Source: Gorsachius magnificus
Lineage: Eukaryota; Chordata; Aves; Pelecaniformes; Ardeidae
DNA length: 64,000 nt
Reading direction: 5' to 3'
Assembly: GCA_034008185.1 (NCBI GenBank)
Contig: CM067081.1
Span: 9,609,821-9,673,820 of the forward strand
Shown here: piece by piece, positions 42,541 through 56,265 of the stretch
Layout: each line of letters opens with the position of its first letter
Numbering within the stretch: position 1 is the stretch's first letter
Made by a program: the position numbers and the translations under genes
Notes under the pieces: generated by a model
Told to the model about the DNA's origin: nothing
Databases searched by the model: none
Seen by the model: only the letters and a program-made list of their open reading frames with translations

Positions 42541-44464
42541 AATAAGTTAAAATAATGCCCTTCCTTCACAGTTTCCTTAGCTTCTCATGATGTTTAACCT
42601 TCTTTTCTCGTTAATGTATTTTTTCTCTCTCTGCTGTTGCTATGGGAAGCATCAACAAACAACCAAAATTGATTTAGGATTAATCGTGTGTTTGCCTGTA
42701 CACACAGGTAATTCCAGTGATGCAGTCAGTTGCCACAGTTAATGGTTTTAGAGCTAAGACTGCTTTTGTTACCACTCCTTTGATACCACTTGATTTTCCT
42801 TGCCTAGGATAGTGGAGTGGCCTCTTCTCAGCCACTGCCAAGCCTGCCTGGGTGCGAATGGGGAGCAGCAAGAGGACTAATGCTAAACCAACTGCAACTA
42901 GGTAGGTGGACATCCAGACTGCCAACTGGAAGAGATGTTCCTGCAACAGCTCCTTATCACGCTACATGTTTTCTCTACAGCTAACATGATGGATGCTCTG
43001 CCTTTTTACACCAGTGAGGTACAGCACAGAAAGGAGGGAGACATGTCCACTAGTTTGGTCCATTAAGTAACTCACTATACCAAAAGTAACTTTCCAGTTA
43101 TTAACTCTGGACAAACTGTGATCACTGAAATGTTGTGAGTCAGTAACAGTGATCTGGGGAACGCAGCTCTATGATCCCTGTGAAAACTGCCTTAAACATT
43201 CAGCACACATTTCTAAACCACTGTTTCTAAGATTAGACAAAATGCTGAGATACATGCATGCAACAAAAATAGACTCCCCACACTCCCTTTTGTAAACAGT
43301 TCCACTTATTTTCTGAATTGAAAATGCAGCGGTATATTGGGATCAGTTGAGCTGATTTCTTTTTCTCTAAAGGACCTCCTCCTTCAGTCTATAGATAAAG
43401 CTATTACAGTTAATGAGAACATTCATTAGGTTGTAGACTGGTCTTTTTTTGTTACGCAAAATCTGTTTGCAGACCATATAATGATGACGGAAACTGCTGT
43501 TCTGCCCATGTGTAATCACTCTCCTTCCAAAAATCTGACCGATAGCATTTGAAAATATATTTGAGATTTTTTCTCCACCTGTGTAGGAGTTTGTTACTGA
43601 GTGGCTGTCTTTAATTTTCCTCTAATTGTATTTCTCTGCTCTTTCAGTTTTGTTTTTTTTTCTATATCTTAAAAGCTCTAAAAATATTAAAGAGTCCTCA
43701 CACTCTCTGCAAAGCGCTTCCAGTCTTGCAAAGGTAAATTTGTTTGGTTAGTATTGGGGGGTGGAATTGCTTTTGGTGAGCAGCTATAAATTGTTGCATT
43801 TAGATGAGTTCATTTTATAATAACTGTGGATGCAATGAATGGGAATTCTTGTCTTGCTGCCTGGCTTTTTTTAGATTGCAATTCCTCGTCTTTGTCTTCC
43901 TTTTCATGCATATTATAAAGATAAATGAATTTAAGCGTAATTCAAAGGAAAGAAATGAACTGATTATTTTTAGGCAGTATGACACACTGTTTTCTACAAG
44001 ATGATATCTAGAAGTAGCTATGCAGTGAATTTGGCAGATACCTTGCACAGGGGATTATTGGTACTAATTACTTGCAGAGTATCCAAACTTCCCAAGCTGA
44101 GTAAGGTTGTGGTGGCAATTTGAGAGATTGGTAGTCTATAGCAACATCTAATTTACATGAAAAAAGATAGTTTTGCAGCTGCCTGCATCTGCAGTTCAGA
44201 CCTACAAAATGACTCAGCCTGACTGTAGGTCTACAACAAAATATAGTTTCCAGTCTGTGATGTCCTTTCCTCATGCTTGCAAGCTCTCGTAGCTAATCAG
44301 GCTAACTGGAGGAAGTTATATCCGTAGATATAAATTGTATGGGCTGTCCCCTAAATTGAAGAGAAAGTTGAAGGAATGTCAAATTAAAACACCAAGGATA
44401 TTCAACTTGTGCAGTATGCTTTCTTGATTCCTGAATAATTCTTTAGTGTGGAGAAGGTAAATAT

Positions 44465-44529
44465 TTGACATATTACCAGTAAGAAAGGCATTTTGGGTGC
44501 CTAGACAACTTTATAAGTTCTTAAAGTTG
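44465..44529 (+). repeat. 65-bp dispersed direct repeat, copy A
   Basis: Matches 47867-47931 over 65 bp with four substitutions and no gap. It begins ttgacatattaccag and ends tcttaaagttg. Flanks do not obviously match. The source family is unknown to me. Confidence 0.85.
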
Positions 44530-47500
44530 GTTTTCCTAAAATATAATGTAAATCTGTGCTGCAATTTAAGTCCCTCACTTTTTTACTGCCTTTGTTTTAG
44601 AGCAACCATTTGCAAAGACTTTCAGGTTTGTCTAGACTAAGTAAACCCAGTTCTTTCCAACGTTCCTTTCAAGAGTTTTCTGTATTTGCTGTCATCCTGG
44701 GTCTCATTCTTCCTGAAAGTGCCCAGCTGGTCCTTGTCTCTGCAGACTTTAGTACCACCTTGGGATACTCTGAAAGTGCTGACAAACTGTCAAGGGTCTG
44801 ACCTGGATGGAGGTGCCAGTGAGCACTGAAATGAGAGCTTTGTGGACTAAACATGAGAGAGAAGTGATTGACTCTCTTATTGGAATCCACATAGACGTAG
44901 GCATGTCCTATCTTGAGCTGGGGACATTCTCATGCCTGTTCACATTCCCATGTCAACAGGCAATGTCCATACTGTCCCCAGACTTCTCCCTGTAGCTACC
45001 AGGAAGAACTCTTAAGCCTTTAACAAGGCAGGGGAAGAGGAAGAAAACTTGAACGGTTTGTTTTCTTGACAACATGTTGGGAAAAGAGGAGCAGGAACCA
45101 TTTTTCCGGGTTTCACATTAGTTAAGGACTGCCTAAAGAGGGAGTAAAAGCTCTAGGAAAACCTAAAATTTATTTGGGAGTTGGCCATCAGAAATCAGAA
45201 TTACTTCCATCACTGCTTTGTTAAAGGGTAGAAAGATTAGTTCACATCCTTGAAGTATATTTGCCAAATATGGCAGCAGCTTTTCTTTTCAGCAATATTA
45301 ATGCTGTTGACTCATAATTCACTCTAAGCTCCTCAAACTGCAAACTTCTCAGAGTGACAGCCTGAAAAACACCAGTTACATAATGTCAGCAACAGCAGAA
45401 AAACAGGAAAGAAAAAAATGGTTCATCTCTAAAACATTTCAATCAGATATGTATTTGTACCATGAAAATACTGATCTTTATCTTCCCTAGAATGCCTGAC
45501 TTCAGTATAGCCTCTCAGGCACTAAAATGAAATACACAATGCAATGCAATGTTATGTACCTACTAAGCCTGTATAAGCATATGCCAAAGAAAAGGCATGT
45601 ACAGAAATCAGGTCTTGGCAGAAATTGTAAGCAAAAACCTACTGTCTTGAAACACTGTCACAAATCTATTTTCCATGCATCCCATCCACCTGAAATGGAA
45701 ACATCCCTGGGATGACCCCGAATGCAGGAGGATCCTGAGTTTGTTCTACGGTAGCACAACATGATCATAAATATAAGCCAATACTATGCTTCTACTCATG
45801 ATTGACTTTGCTTGCATTGATTGGTTTTTTTCGTTATGTCAAGTCCACCAGGAGAAAAATAGCTTATTCTGAATCAGAATTATCTTGTATCAATGATTTA
45901 CTGGGGCTACCAGTGATGCAATGATTCTCCATTAAACATCCAGGCACTGCTTTTATGGATATGCAACAACAATCTTTATGATAAAGTAATATGAATGAAC
46001 AGGTAACTGATATAGCCTTACTACTTTAAAAATATTTCAGAAATGGGTAAAAAAAAGGATTTAAGTAAAACCATTCATGCACTTGACAGAAAATATAATA
46101 CACACAATCATATGTATACACATATATGTATGTATCTATATTTGCATACATAAGTATATATTTATTTCTGAGTATATAAGTAGAAAATCTCACAATTATA
46201 TAGTAGCCATTATGGCTTTTTTTTTGTTATTTTTTAAATTTTAAATTTTAATTTCCAAAAAAACTTGAGAGTTGCATCTCATTGTTTCGGTAGAAGGATA
46301 CTTTCAATCATAAATAATACACTTAATCTTTGGATGTATAAACAAGGAAACAATATGAGTAAATCAATATATATGGATATATCTAGGTATTCTAAGGAGG
46401 TGCAAACATTAAACAAAGTGAGTTAAAAAGTCAGACAACACAAAACTAAAGAAATGTAAGTACAAGCTATATTTCAGCAGTTACTTTTAATAATAATGCA
46501 TATAGTAATACTAAACCTTATTATTTTGGACAGAATTTTTCTGTTTATGACTAATACTTTAAGCTGAGCCTTAATGTTGTGCTCACATACAAACAATTTG
46601 AACATGGAACAAAAAGGTGAGGATGATATGTTAACAATATTATTTGTATTTTTAACCCCTATTTTAAAACCATACATAGCTAGAAAGTTTCCCTTAGTCT
46701 AATAGTACAAGAGTTAAGCAGTCTCTCACTATTTTTTGTGATTAGAAATACAAGTCTTAAACCTTGAGACTTCAGTGTATGCTTTATAGTAAATCTAGAG
46801 AGACTAATATAAAATTTCTAGCGGTACAATGGAGAGCAAATTCTGTGTGTTCAAAGGTTTTAAAATGACAGATGTTATGTAGGATTTTGTCAGAGAAAGA
46901 ATAAGTCATTTCAAGCCAATAATTGAATAATTAGCACACACTTAATAAAAAAATACAAAGAAAATATTCACAGTCCCCTGGGGAAGCAGTGATTTCAGTC
47001 ATTTTTTTAACATACTGGTCACCAAACTGAGCCAAATTCGGCAAAGGAAACCGGGGCAGACCTGGAATAATGACCCAAGCAGGGTAAATATGCTGAAATC
47101 CTCCTTCTCCTGGAATCAGCTGAAGCTTTGCCACTGATATCAGCCAGGGCTGCCTTCCTATCTCTGTGCTCAGATCAAGACATATCCCTCTAATTAATTC
47201 AGTGCCTGCCTTCAGATAATATAATGTGTGATGGCTAGCTCATCCCTTGCACTCACGTTGGTATTACCCATAGATATCCACAGAATTGAATTACAGAACA
47301 GCTTTATAAGCCCTTCATCTTCTAAAACTCAGTTCAGAATAACTTAGGTGTCATAGGCTATAAACATGAAGTTCTTTCAGTCAACCATTTGCAGAGGCAG
47401 ACACACACTTTAATGATTATCAGAGGAGGAACATCACTAGAAAGGTTCATTATTGTCAGAAGGAAGAAATTGTGTCAAAGACCTTGCAGCCTGACCATTC

Positions 47501-47866
47501 CATCACTTGCTCTACAGCATTCAAAGCCGGCTTCTTCTGAAAACATTGTGCCATAATAAATGTGCTGAAATAACAGAGCTAACCTATAATATATACATCA
47601 CAAGATTTGAGAAGTCTGGACTAAAGGATTCTTTGTTGCAGCAAATCACAAATCTCTTACAAGACTCACAGCAGGTCTACACAGGAATACTTTCACATCT
47701 CGGTGGCATAAAGTGATGTGAAAACAAAGAGTGATTTCCTTTGCTATATTTCTTTTGCTGAAGCAGCCTGTATTTCTCATTTCCACAGAAAACAGATTTA
47801 GAAGCATTATTTTCAAAAGAGAATGCATGTCTATGCACTCAACTCACTTTAAATCATCTACCTGAA

Positions 47867-47931
47867 TTGACATATTACCAGGAAGAAAGGCATTTTGGAT
47901 GCGTAGACAACTTTATAAGGTCTTAAAGTTG
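47867..47931 (+). repeat. 65-bp dispersed direct repeat, copy B
   Basis: Same orientation as copy A at 44465-44529, 3.4 kb away, with 61 of 65 bases identical. The differences are single substitutions, for example ccagg for ccagt and ttgga for ttggg. Confidence 0.85.
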
Positions 47932-48734
47932 TGCTTGGTGTTAGACATTTTAAGTAAGTGACCATAATTCCCATAGTGACGCATTGCGTCGAATTCTGTC
48001 TTGATATCCACACAAACATGACAGGTTTCTTATCAAAATACACAGAGCTTGCTTTACTACACCCAAACCAAAGCTCACCAAACCTAACATTCTCTCCCTG
48101 ATGGCGTTCAGTACAAAATTCTTATATTCAGTCAAGACCCAAAGCAGAGTTTGACCGAGTTTAGCAAACACCAACTCACATGTTCTACCTTTTTAATAGG
48201 TGAGGATTTATGTCAATAACAAAAAGCACAGAAGCCTGATCTGAAGTGGTCTTAAGGGATAAGTGGCATAAGGGATCATTCCAACTTGAGTGAAGTTAAG
48301 AGTGCAAGTGGTAGGACTTTTTCCTAAATCACTTCCAAAACAAGGAAGTACAGGAAATCTTTGGTATGTCACAAAAAAACCTTAACTTTTCAGCATAAAT
48401 ACTGCTGAGATTTCTTTAAACTGCAGTGATCCATGTGGAGGAGGCATTTTAAAATAATGTGGGAGAACTCACAGATATGAAGACCAGAAGAAGCCATTAG
48501 ATCAGGATGATTACATTTTGCTTAGTTTCTCTGCTCAGGTGGGCCTGATTCTCACTGAGCAGCACTTTTATTGACTCCTTTATTGTAGAGTTGGCAGAGA
48601 TTGGCCTTAACAAAAATAAGAATGAGGCCCAGGGGTGATCATAGAATCATAGAATCATAGAATGTTTTGGGTTGGAAGGGACCCCTAGAGGTCATCTAGT
48701 CCAACCCTCCTGCAGTGAGCAGGGACACCACTAA

Positions 48735-50110
48735 CTAGATCAGGTTGCTCAGAGCCCCATCCAACCTGTCCTTGAATGTTCCCAGGGATGGGGCCTCCAC
48801 CACCTCTCTGGGCAACCTGTTCCAGTGTTTTACCACCCTCATTGTAAAGAATTTCTTCCTTATATCCAGTCTAAACCTACCCTGGTTTAGTTTAAAACCA
48901 TTACCCCTTGTCCTGTCACAGCTGGCCCTACTAAAAAGATTTTCCCCATCTTTCCTATAGGCCCCCTTTAGATACTGAAAGGCCGTAATCAGGTCTCCCC
49001 GCAGCCTTCTCTTCTCCAGGCTGAACAAGCCCAACTCCCTCAGCCTGTCCTCATAAGAGAGGTGCTCCAGCCCTCGGATCATTTTAGTAGCCCTCCTCTG
49101 GACCCGCTCCAACAGTTCCATGTCCTTCTTGTGCTGAGGGCTCCAGAGTTGGACACAATACTCCAGGTGAGGTCTCACCAGAGCAGAGTAGAGGGGCAGA
49201 ATCACCTCCCTCGACCTGCTGGCCACGCTTCTCCTGATGCAGCCCAGGGTACGGTTGGCCTTCTGGGCTGCCAGTGCACATTGCCGGCTCATGTCTAGCT
49301 TTTCATCCACCAGCACGCCCAAGTCCCTCTCGGCAGGGCTGCTCTCGATCCTTTCTTCCCCCAGCCTGTATTGATACTGGGGGTTACCCCGACCCAGGTG
49401 CATGACCTTGCACTTGGCCTTCTTGAACCTCATGAGGTTCACACAGGCCCACCTCTCCAGCCTGTCCAGGTCTCTCTGGATGACATCCCGTCCTTCTGGT
49501 GTGTCAACCGCACCACTCAGTTTGGTGTCATCCGCAAACTTGCTGAGGGTGCACTCAATCTCGCTGTCTAAGTCATTGATGAATATATTAAACAGCACGG
49601 GTCCCAGTACGGACCCCTGAGGGACACCACTCGTCACCGGTCTCCATCTGGACATTGAGCCATTGACCACTACCCTCTGGATGCGGCCATCCAGCCAGTT
49701 CCTTATCCACCGAACAGTCCACCCGTCAAATCCATAGCCCTCCAATTTAGAGAGAAGGATGTTGTGGGGGACTGTGTCAAAGGCTTTGCAGAAGTCCAGA
49801 TAGATGACATCTATTGGTTTTCCCTTGTCCACTGATGCTGTCACACCATCCTAGAAAGCCACTAGGTTCGTCAGGCAGGACTTGCCCTTGGTGAAGCCAT
49901 GCTGGCTATCTCGAATTATCTCCCTGGCCTCCATGTGCCTTAGCATAGCTTCTAGGAGGATCTGTTCCATGATCTTCCCAGGCACAGAGGTGAGGCTGAC
50001 AGGTCGGTTCCCGGTGAAGCCATGCTGGCGTTCCGCTAGGACTTCTTCCAGTCACCCGGGACTTCACCTGACTGCCATGACTTTTCAAATATCATGGAGA
50101 GTGATCTACA
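48735..50110 (-). pseudogene. CR1 ORF2 remnant: reverse transcriptase
   Basis: A 369-residue frame (48735-49844) carries the reverse transcriptase core: motif [15 protein letters not shown], motif [16 protein letters not shown] and the catalytic FADD box (KFADDTK). The C-terminal region follows, with [15 protein letters not shown] and [15 protein letters not shown]. Upstream, the same frame continues through a TAG stop (plus-strand 49851-49853) as [15 protein letters not shown] and [16 protein letters not shown]. About 90 bp further upstream the sequence is disturbed by a duplicated segment, with a second stop after VPGDWKKS. The product would lack the endonuclease and the first reverse transcriptase motifs, so the copy is not autonomous. 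Confidence 0.93.
49890..50029. repeat. 17-bp direct repeat inside the CR1
   Basis: GGTGAAGCCATGCTGGC occurs at 49890-49906, its expected place in the QHGFTKG coding stretch, and again at 50013-50029. In the second place it replaces the segment that normally links the VPGDWKK and YRPVSL parts of the reverse transcriptase. Frame counting suggests loss of the normal linker and insertion of a copy from 120 bp away. Confidence 0.75.
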
Positions 50111-51443
50111 CCCTAGGTGTGTAATTGCCTTCTGCATAAGAAATTTGCTTTAAAGTACAAGTAGCCAATGTGTAAAGTTGAAAACAATTGCAATCCAGAA
50201 TATATTTGAGAGAAAAAAGCATAAAAACGTGATGAGATGATCACACTTTTAAGTAAAAATGTGTCATTTAACTTGATATCTATGTCTAACTGTAAATCTG
50301 CAAAGAAGGAAGGATTGGGATAGGACTTTTAACCTACTTTGGGTGAAACTGCTGAAAACAATGCTTATACTCATGCAATGCCCTTAAGACATCGTAATCA
50401 GGCTTTAGGTTTCAGGACTGTGGTTATGGTTACCACCAATGAATACCGCACATTAAATTTATCGGCACCTCTATGTCTCTCTCTGCAAACACAGGTCTAT
50501 CACTAAAATTACACATACACCTGCAAATATTGAGATACTGTTTGGTGTTTTTTTGCCTACCAAACTAGTAGAAAAGGCTTTGTGAAGAAATGAGTGTTAG
50601 TGGTCTACAGAAAAAAATAATAATGTCTAGGGGTTATCTAGGAAAGTTAAATATCTGTTCCATAGTAAAATAACACAATGGGTTGTTATTTGACAAGATC
50701 TTTAAAAAAATGTATTTCAGAATGCATTCTAGAATTATATTATACACAAACACACGTGGGTAACAAATTTTAGGAAATAGTGATGCAAAACCAAAACCTG
50801 ATTCCTTTTTGTAAAATAAATTATAACTTCATGTGGTTCATGCTCTTCTGTATTGCAATTATATTTCACAGAGGTTGTTTGATAAGTGACATTTGAGAAG
50901 TACCTTTTTAACATTTCAAAGTGATATGCAAGATGTAGTTCAAGACACTGTGATTCCATCTGGAATTTTTTATTGCTTTTCTTGGTATATCCAGGCCTTT
51001 GGGGTCCTAAACCAATGATAACTTATGATAATAGAGCATAACCTATCATGATTTATGAGTTAATACATAGCAAGGCCTTTCTCTGTGACAGCTGGGTAAT
51101 TGAAATATCTCCAACTAAGCAGTAAATTACGTGGCTCATGTATGCTAATATATTTTGTAGCTATCCCTCTGTAAATGGCACAATAATTGTAGGGATAAAT
51201 CCCTTGTTTAAAATGTTATATACACATATCCATTTAATATCCTTTCATTCAGAGTTCATACTGAAGTCAAGGGCAAGACTCTTAATGACTTCAACTATTT
51301 ATCTCTAGCTTCATGGACAACACAAATACTGACTATTGCTGGGAGTAGTTTAATGAATTTGTTAGAGTGTATTTGAACCAAACCCTAATCTGAATATTCC
51401 AAGCACTGGAAAATTGGTTTCACATTTTTTATAGAGAGAGTAC

Positions 51444-51463
51444 AAAACAAACAAACAAACAAA
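51444..51463. repeat. (AAAC)n microsatellite
   Basis: About five AAAC/ACAA units on the plus strand. Confidence 0.8.
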
Positions 51464-54400
51464 GAACGTTTTAAAATGGTTTATTTTGCTTATTCTGCCT
51501 ACACATGCTTTCTGCCATGAACTAATGCTAAATCGCTTGGAGTCTTCAGAAATACCTAACAATAGTTAATCAATGGACTTACTTGACCCTCTCAAAGAAA
51601 GCACACAAGAACTTTTCAAAAATGCTCCATATAGTCCAGTTTTGCTCTCACTGAAGTGAATACTAACATTTTCAGTGACTTCAAAAGAAGCAGAGGAAAG
51701 GAAGCAATGTGAAGGAAAAAAAAAAAAGAAAAAAAAAGTCTTTGCAATTGTCCACCTTGAGGGACACTTAAAAGTTTAGTAGAAAGAACCTGCATGGCAA
51801 TTTTAATTCATTTTCATTTCAAAGTCTATTGGAATGTGTTTTCTAGGCCATTTAATCCCAATCAATTTGCAAAAAAAGCTGTTCTGGCTTTTCTTACCAG
51901 CTAACTCCTTCAGCAAAACTCTGGCTCATAGTAGCAAACCTGCTAGTCTAGATACTCAAAATGCTTTTATCGATCTTTTGAATGTAACAAAGGATGCCAA
52001 ATTTTCATTGGATGATGATTCCTAATCCGGTTGTATTCATCATCCTGGCATGAATATTTGTTTATAGTACTTAATAAAATGAAACAAATATTCATCATTA
52101 GGTCTCTTTTGGCATTCCTTTTCCTATACGTAACATGTTGATACTGTTTTTTAATAGAACCCTGCCTGAAGCAATTTATTAATTGGGCTAGAAAGGGTGA
52201 ATGGACGTGACTAAATGGTTTACTACTTAGACCATTACGCTGGCAGATGAGGGACTGAGAGAACATTTTGGTAATTTCTATGTAGTAGAACAGAATTAGT
52301 GAGGAGACTGATAGATAAGCAGCTCAGAATAATTTCTGAGGAATTTATTGACAGCTCAGTTCAATTTCTGTCCTGCATGGGCAGAGAGAGGAGCTGAACA
52401 CACTTCCCAGGAAGGGTCTGCAAGTTGGGCATGATGGAAGGTGGTGCAACCGTGGTCTCGTGAATGCTGGTTTGCTACAGGTGGAATGACTGAGGCATTC
52501 TACTACAAATGATTATTTATCATGTTACTCCAGAGACATACGTCTCTTACTATTAGGCTATCAGTCCATGTATCCCTTCCCCCTCGGTAATATCATGTGA
52601 ATCTGTTGACCTCTATCTAGTAAGTTCAACAGACCTGTAGTGGTCTCAAAGATAAGAAATTTGAATAAACATTGTGAAAGCCAGCTGTTGGAGAGATGAA
52701 AGCAGTTTTTTGTTCTGAATGTACTATGCAAGGAAACATCATTGCCACTGAGCTGCTGATGTGGCCCGTGAGGGGGTAGTTACCCAGAGCTTACCACAGT
52801 GCTTACTGACACTTGCACAGCCAAGAATTTGTATTCATAGGAAAACTAACTTCTCCAGTGCAGCAGGACAGAAATTCAGCAACGTATTATTGTATTTGTG
52901 TTGGGGTGATTTTGGTCTTCTCAGGGCTTGTCTTTCCTGTCCCCTATGGTAGGGACAAGAAAGACAAGAGGCAAATACTTTTGGGTAAATAAGGAAAAAA
53001 AAAAAAAAATAAAAGCTCAGCTTGAAAAAATACTGTGTTTGAAAAGATAGAGGTATGTAGTAGGGGCAGAACCACAGTTCACGTGTTGCAGATATGTAGG
53101 TAGAGACCATGGTGTGTGGACTGCACAGTACCCAACCATGAGGGCTGACCGTTTTTTGGAAACACAGCAACTTCATCCTCTGAGACAGAAATGCCAGAAG
53201 TGGACAGAAGTGAATTATCATTTAGACAAACAAGTTGTAGTGCTTGAGGTAAAATTAGGTCTACATGGTAAATGTGGTCAGCAAAGGCAGAATACTGATG
53301 TAAGAAAGCAGTAATAATTGGGGGCCTGAATATAACAGCAGAATACCATTTTCCTTAAACGAGTAGGTCATATACTGCATTACTTCTCTCTTTTTTACCT
53401 CTCTGAGCAGTGAAACTGTATATAAGTAATATAGCATGAGAAAATGTAAAATAAATGTGCAATTAATACTGTGACAAACAACAGACCAGTCTTTGCAGAT
53501 GTAGAATATTTCAGGAAATAACCTAGTGATGTACAGAAACTAGTCTGACTTCAATTCCTCCACAGTGTTTATGCACATTAAGTTGAGTGGTAAAGGCTTT
53601 ATAATTTAAGAGGGAAGTACCCTAATACAAAATGCTGTCAATTACAAAGTGCCATCACAGCTGAGGTCTGAAGAGGAATCGTGCAGATGGCTCCCCCTAA
53701 CGTTCAGGCCAATGATGTCACGAACAAGAAGCCACTCATCCTCCTACTGGTTACACAAATATTTGTTTGGGGTTTTTTCCTCTGTTTCTGACAATAAATC
53801 AGAGTATCCATAAGGCTGGGAAAGTCTAGAGTGTTACAAGTGCTTGGCTACTCACATGGCATTAGTGTAACAAAAGGTGCAAACTAGAACTGCAATGAAG
53901 CAAAAATAATGATAATTTTATAGCTCTCAAAAGTTTTGAAACTTCTCAATATTCCTATGCTTGATGGTAAAATAGGATTATCTTATCACGGTATTTTGTG
54001 ACATTTGAGGGGTTTATTTTGAGCTCATATTTTTAAATTATCTGCTATGCTGTGGACAATCCAGCCTTATACATATTTGGAAGAATGAGATTCTAATTAG
54101 TTTTAATAGGATAATACATTTGATATCATTAATGAGAAAGGTAATTAGTGATAGTGATGATCAGAGTACACTTAGGATTTAGGTGCTTAAGTCTGAAGTC
54201 TTTGTGGGCTAAGATCCCAAGACTCATGCTTGCCTGTATTTGTCACACATCTACATTTATATCCATCTATATTTTTGTAAGTGCTTTAACCACTTGAATA
54301 GCTCATAATAAAGAAGGTTGAAGAAGAGATGTGGCAAGGTAAAGAGACAAAACTCTCTTAACCAACACCTTCAAGAAAAGAAGAATTCACAAGTTATTCT

Positions 54401-56226
54401 CTGGTAGGAACTTGTTTCAAAATAGACTTGGCAGCCAGGGTCTGACATAGCTGAAGATTTCTTACATTTTGATCTTTTATAGCCCAGACTGCCTTCTAAA
54501 GGTCTGCCAAAAGGACTGTAAAGGAAATTTAAGTACTTATTCTAAGTGAGGATTGCCCAACTCAGAAAGACTTCTAAAATATAAGCACTACCTTATCTAA
54601 GGTGCTTATATGCGTCAGGAATAATTTAGACTGATAAACCAGTTTTTGAAAAAGCTGGGTGTTATTCTGAAATTGAGATGCCTATGTAAGGAGGAAAAAT
54701 TAGGAAATAAGAATTTAAAAAGACCTTACAAGACAACCAAACATAGCTCCTCAAAACAAAAATATATCTTTAATTCATAGAAAAAAACCCAGCTGAATCC
54801 TCTGAAATTCATGAGAATAAAAGGGCGCCAAATTCCATACTCAGTGCAGTTAAAAGTGCCAAAGGTTTTTATTGTTTTAAATTACAAAAATGAAGAGACT
54901 GTTAGTATGATAAACTGTTATAAAAGGGGGGAGGGGGCAAGGGGAAGACATGAAAATACATGAATAGATGTTATTTTCCTAACTCAGGACGGTGGTTCCC
55001 AGACCATGAGCCTGTTACATGGACGCAACCCAAACTAATAAATTCTCCTGATGTACACTCTCTCAGTGGGATCTCTTCTGGCTGGTATGAAATTTGGCTT
55101 GTAAAAATTGGGTATTATTAATCCAGAACATTGCATGTAAAACATCCCATATTACTCAGAAAGCTGTACTTAGTTTTTAAACAACATCGACGTTCTCTGC
55201 AAAAGAAGTTAGAAGTTGCTAAGAAACTTCTGACAGCAAAATAAAACATAAGGCTTTGATCACAGCTAGTGCGATAGGGGAAAGAGAGAGGGCATCTGGA
55301 ATGTAGGGAAGGTTTTATTTTGATTCTCTTCTGTTCATGGCTTGCTTGGTGTTTTCCAGCAGATTGCTGTCAACTGTCTTGGGACACTTTCATGGGACTG
55401 TGTTTGGCAGCAAAGACTTGGATCATTCCCTGAACAAAATTAACATTGTAAGATAGAGTTTTTACTCAGCCAACCAAACTAATACAACCAACAACATTTT
55501 ATGCTCCTAGGTCTCTGCTTTGGCTCAAAGCACAGAACTGCCAGTGGCTCATAGAAAGACAGCAGAGAATTCTCTTCATTTTAATTTAGGGTCTGCTGAT
55601 CTTCAAAGTATTTCTGCAGGGAAGGAGGTCTTGGCTGTAAAATCACACACACAAAAGTGAATTTAATAATAGAGCAAGAGTGCATCCACAGTGCCAAACT
55701 GAAAAAAACATAACTCAGGAACTGTCCAACCTGGAATTTAATGGCATATGTAGCATAAATTAAAATAGGAAGGAAGCAATAATTGAAGGCTGCAACCGCA
55801 GAAAACAATAGAAAAAAGAAGAAAACAAAGAGTGTTTGTGGTGAAAGTATAAGAAAATGACTGCAGTTAGTTCTACCATAGGTATGATGAGAGGGATAAT
55901 TTTTCCTTTGCTTTATTCTCTAAGACGCTTGTAACTGCCAAATGACAACAGTAAAACATTCCAGCAAAAATTCAGCAGTGGTGCCAACTCCAAATGTAAA
56001 AGACAACATTACAGAAGAGAAGCACTATTTATATTAGCAAATACATGAGGAGGATGGGGTAGGGTGTTCAAGAAATAGAGGGTTTGGGTACCTAACTGTA
56101 GTCATTGAGCACCCTTCAAGTGACCACCTCTTGTGTTTCACCTTCCTTTAACATCATGTCTTTTACTAACATCTATTGCTTTTGCAATAGCCATCTATTC
56201 TGCCATGAAACAGCATGGTGCCATCA

Positions 56227-56265
56227 TGCCATCTCTTTGATTTGGTGCCATCTCTTTGATCCAGT
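56227..56265. repeat. 19-bp imperfect tandem duplication
   Basis: TGCCATCTCTTTGAT occurs at 56227 and again at 56246, giving a 19-bp period with substitutions in the joining bases. Confidence 0.7.

Larger units (their letters stand above)
48641..50112 (-). mobile_element. CR1 LINE, 5'-truncated, relatively young
   Basis: On the minus strand the element runs from about 50112 to a 3' end with three ATTCTATG-type octamers at 48641-48663, just after the conserved GGTTGGAAGGGACC region read on the plus strand. About 1.47 kb of the element remains, covering most of the reverse transcriptase, the C-terminal part of ORF2 and the short 3' UTR. The endonuclease half is missing, as usual for CR1. The long preserved reading frame suggests recent insertion relative to the other fragments here. 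It is in the same orientation as GRM5. I see no target duplication. The 5' boundary is approximate. Confidence 0.95.
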
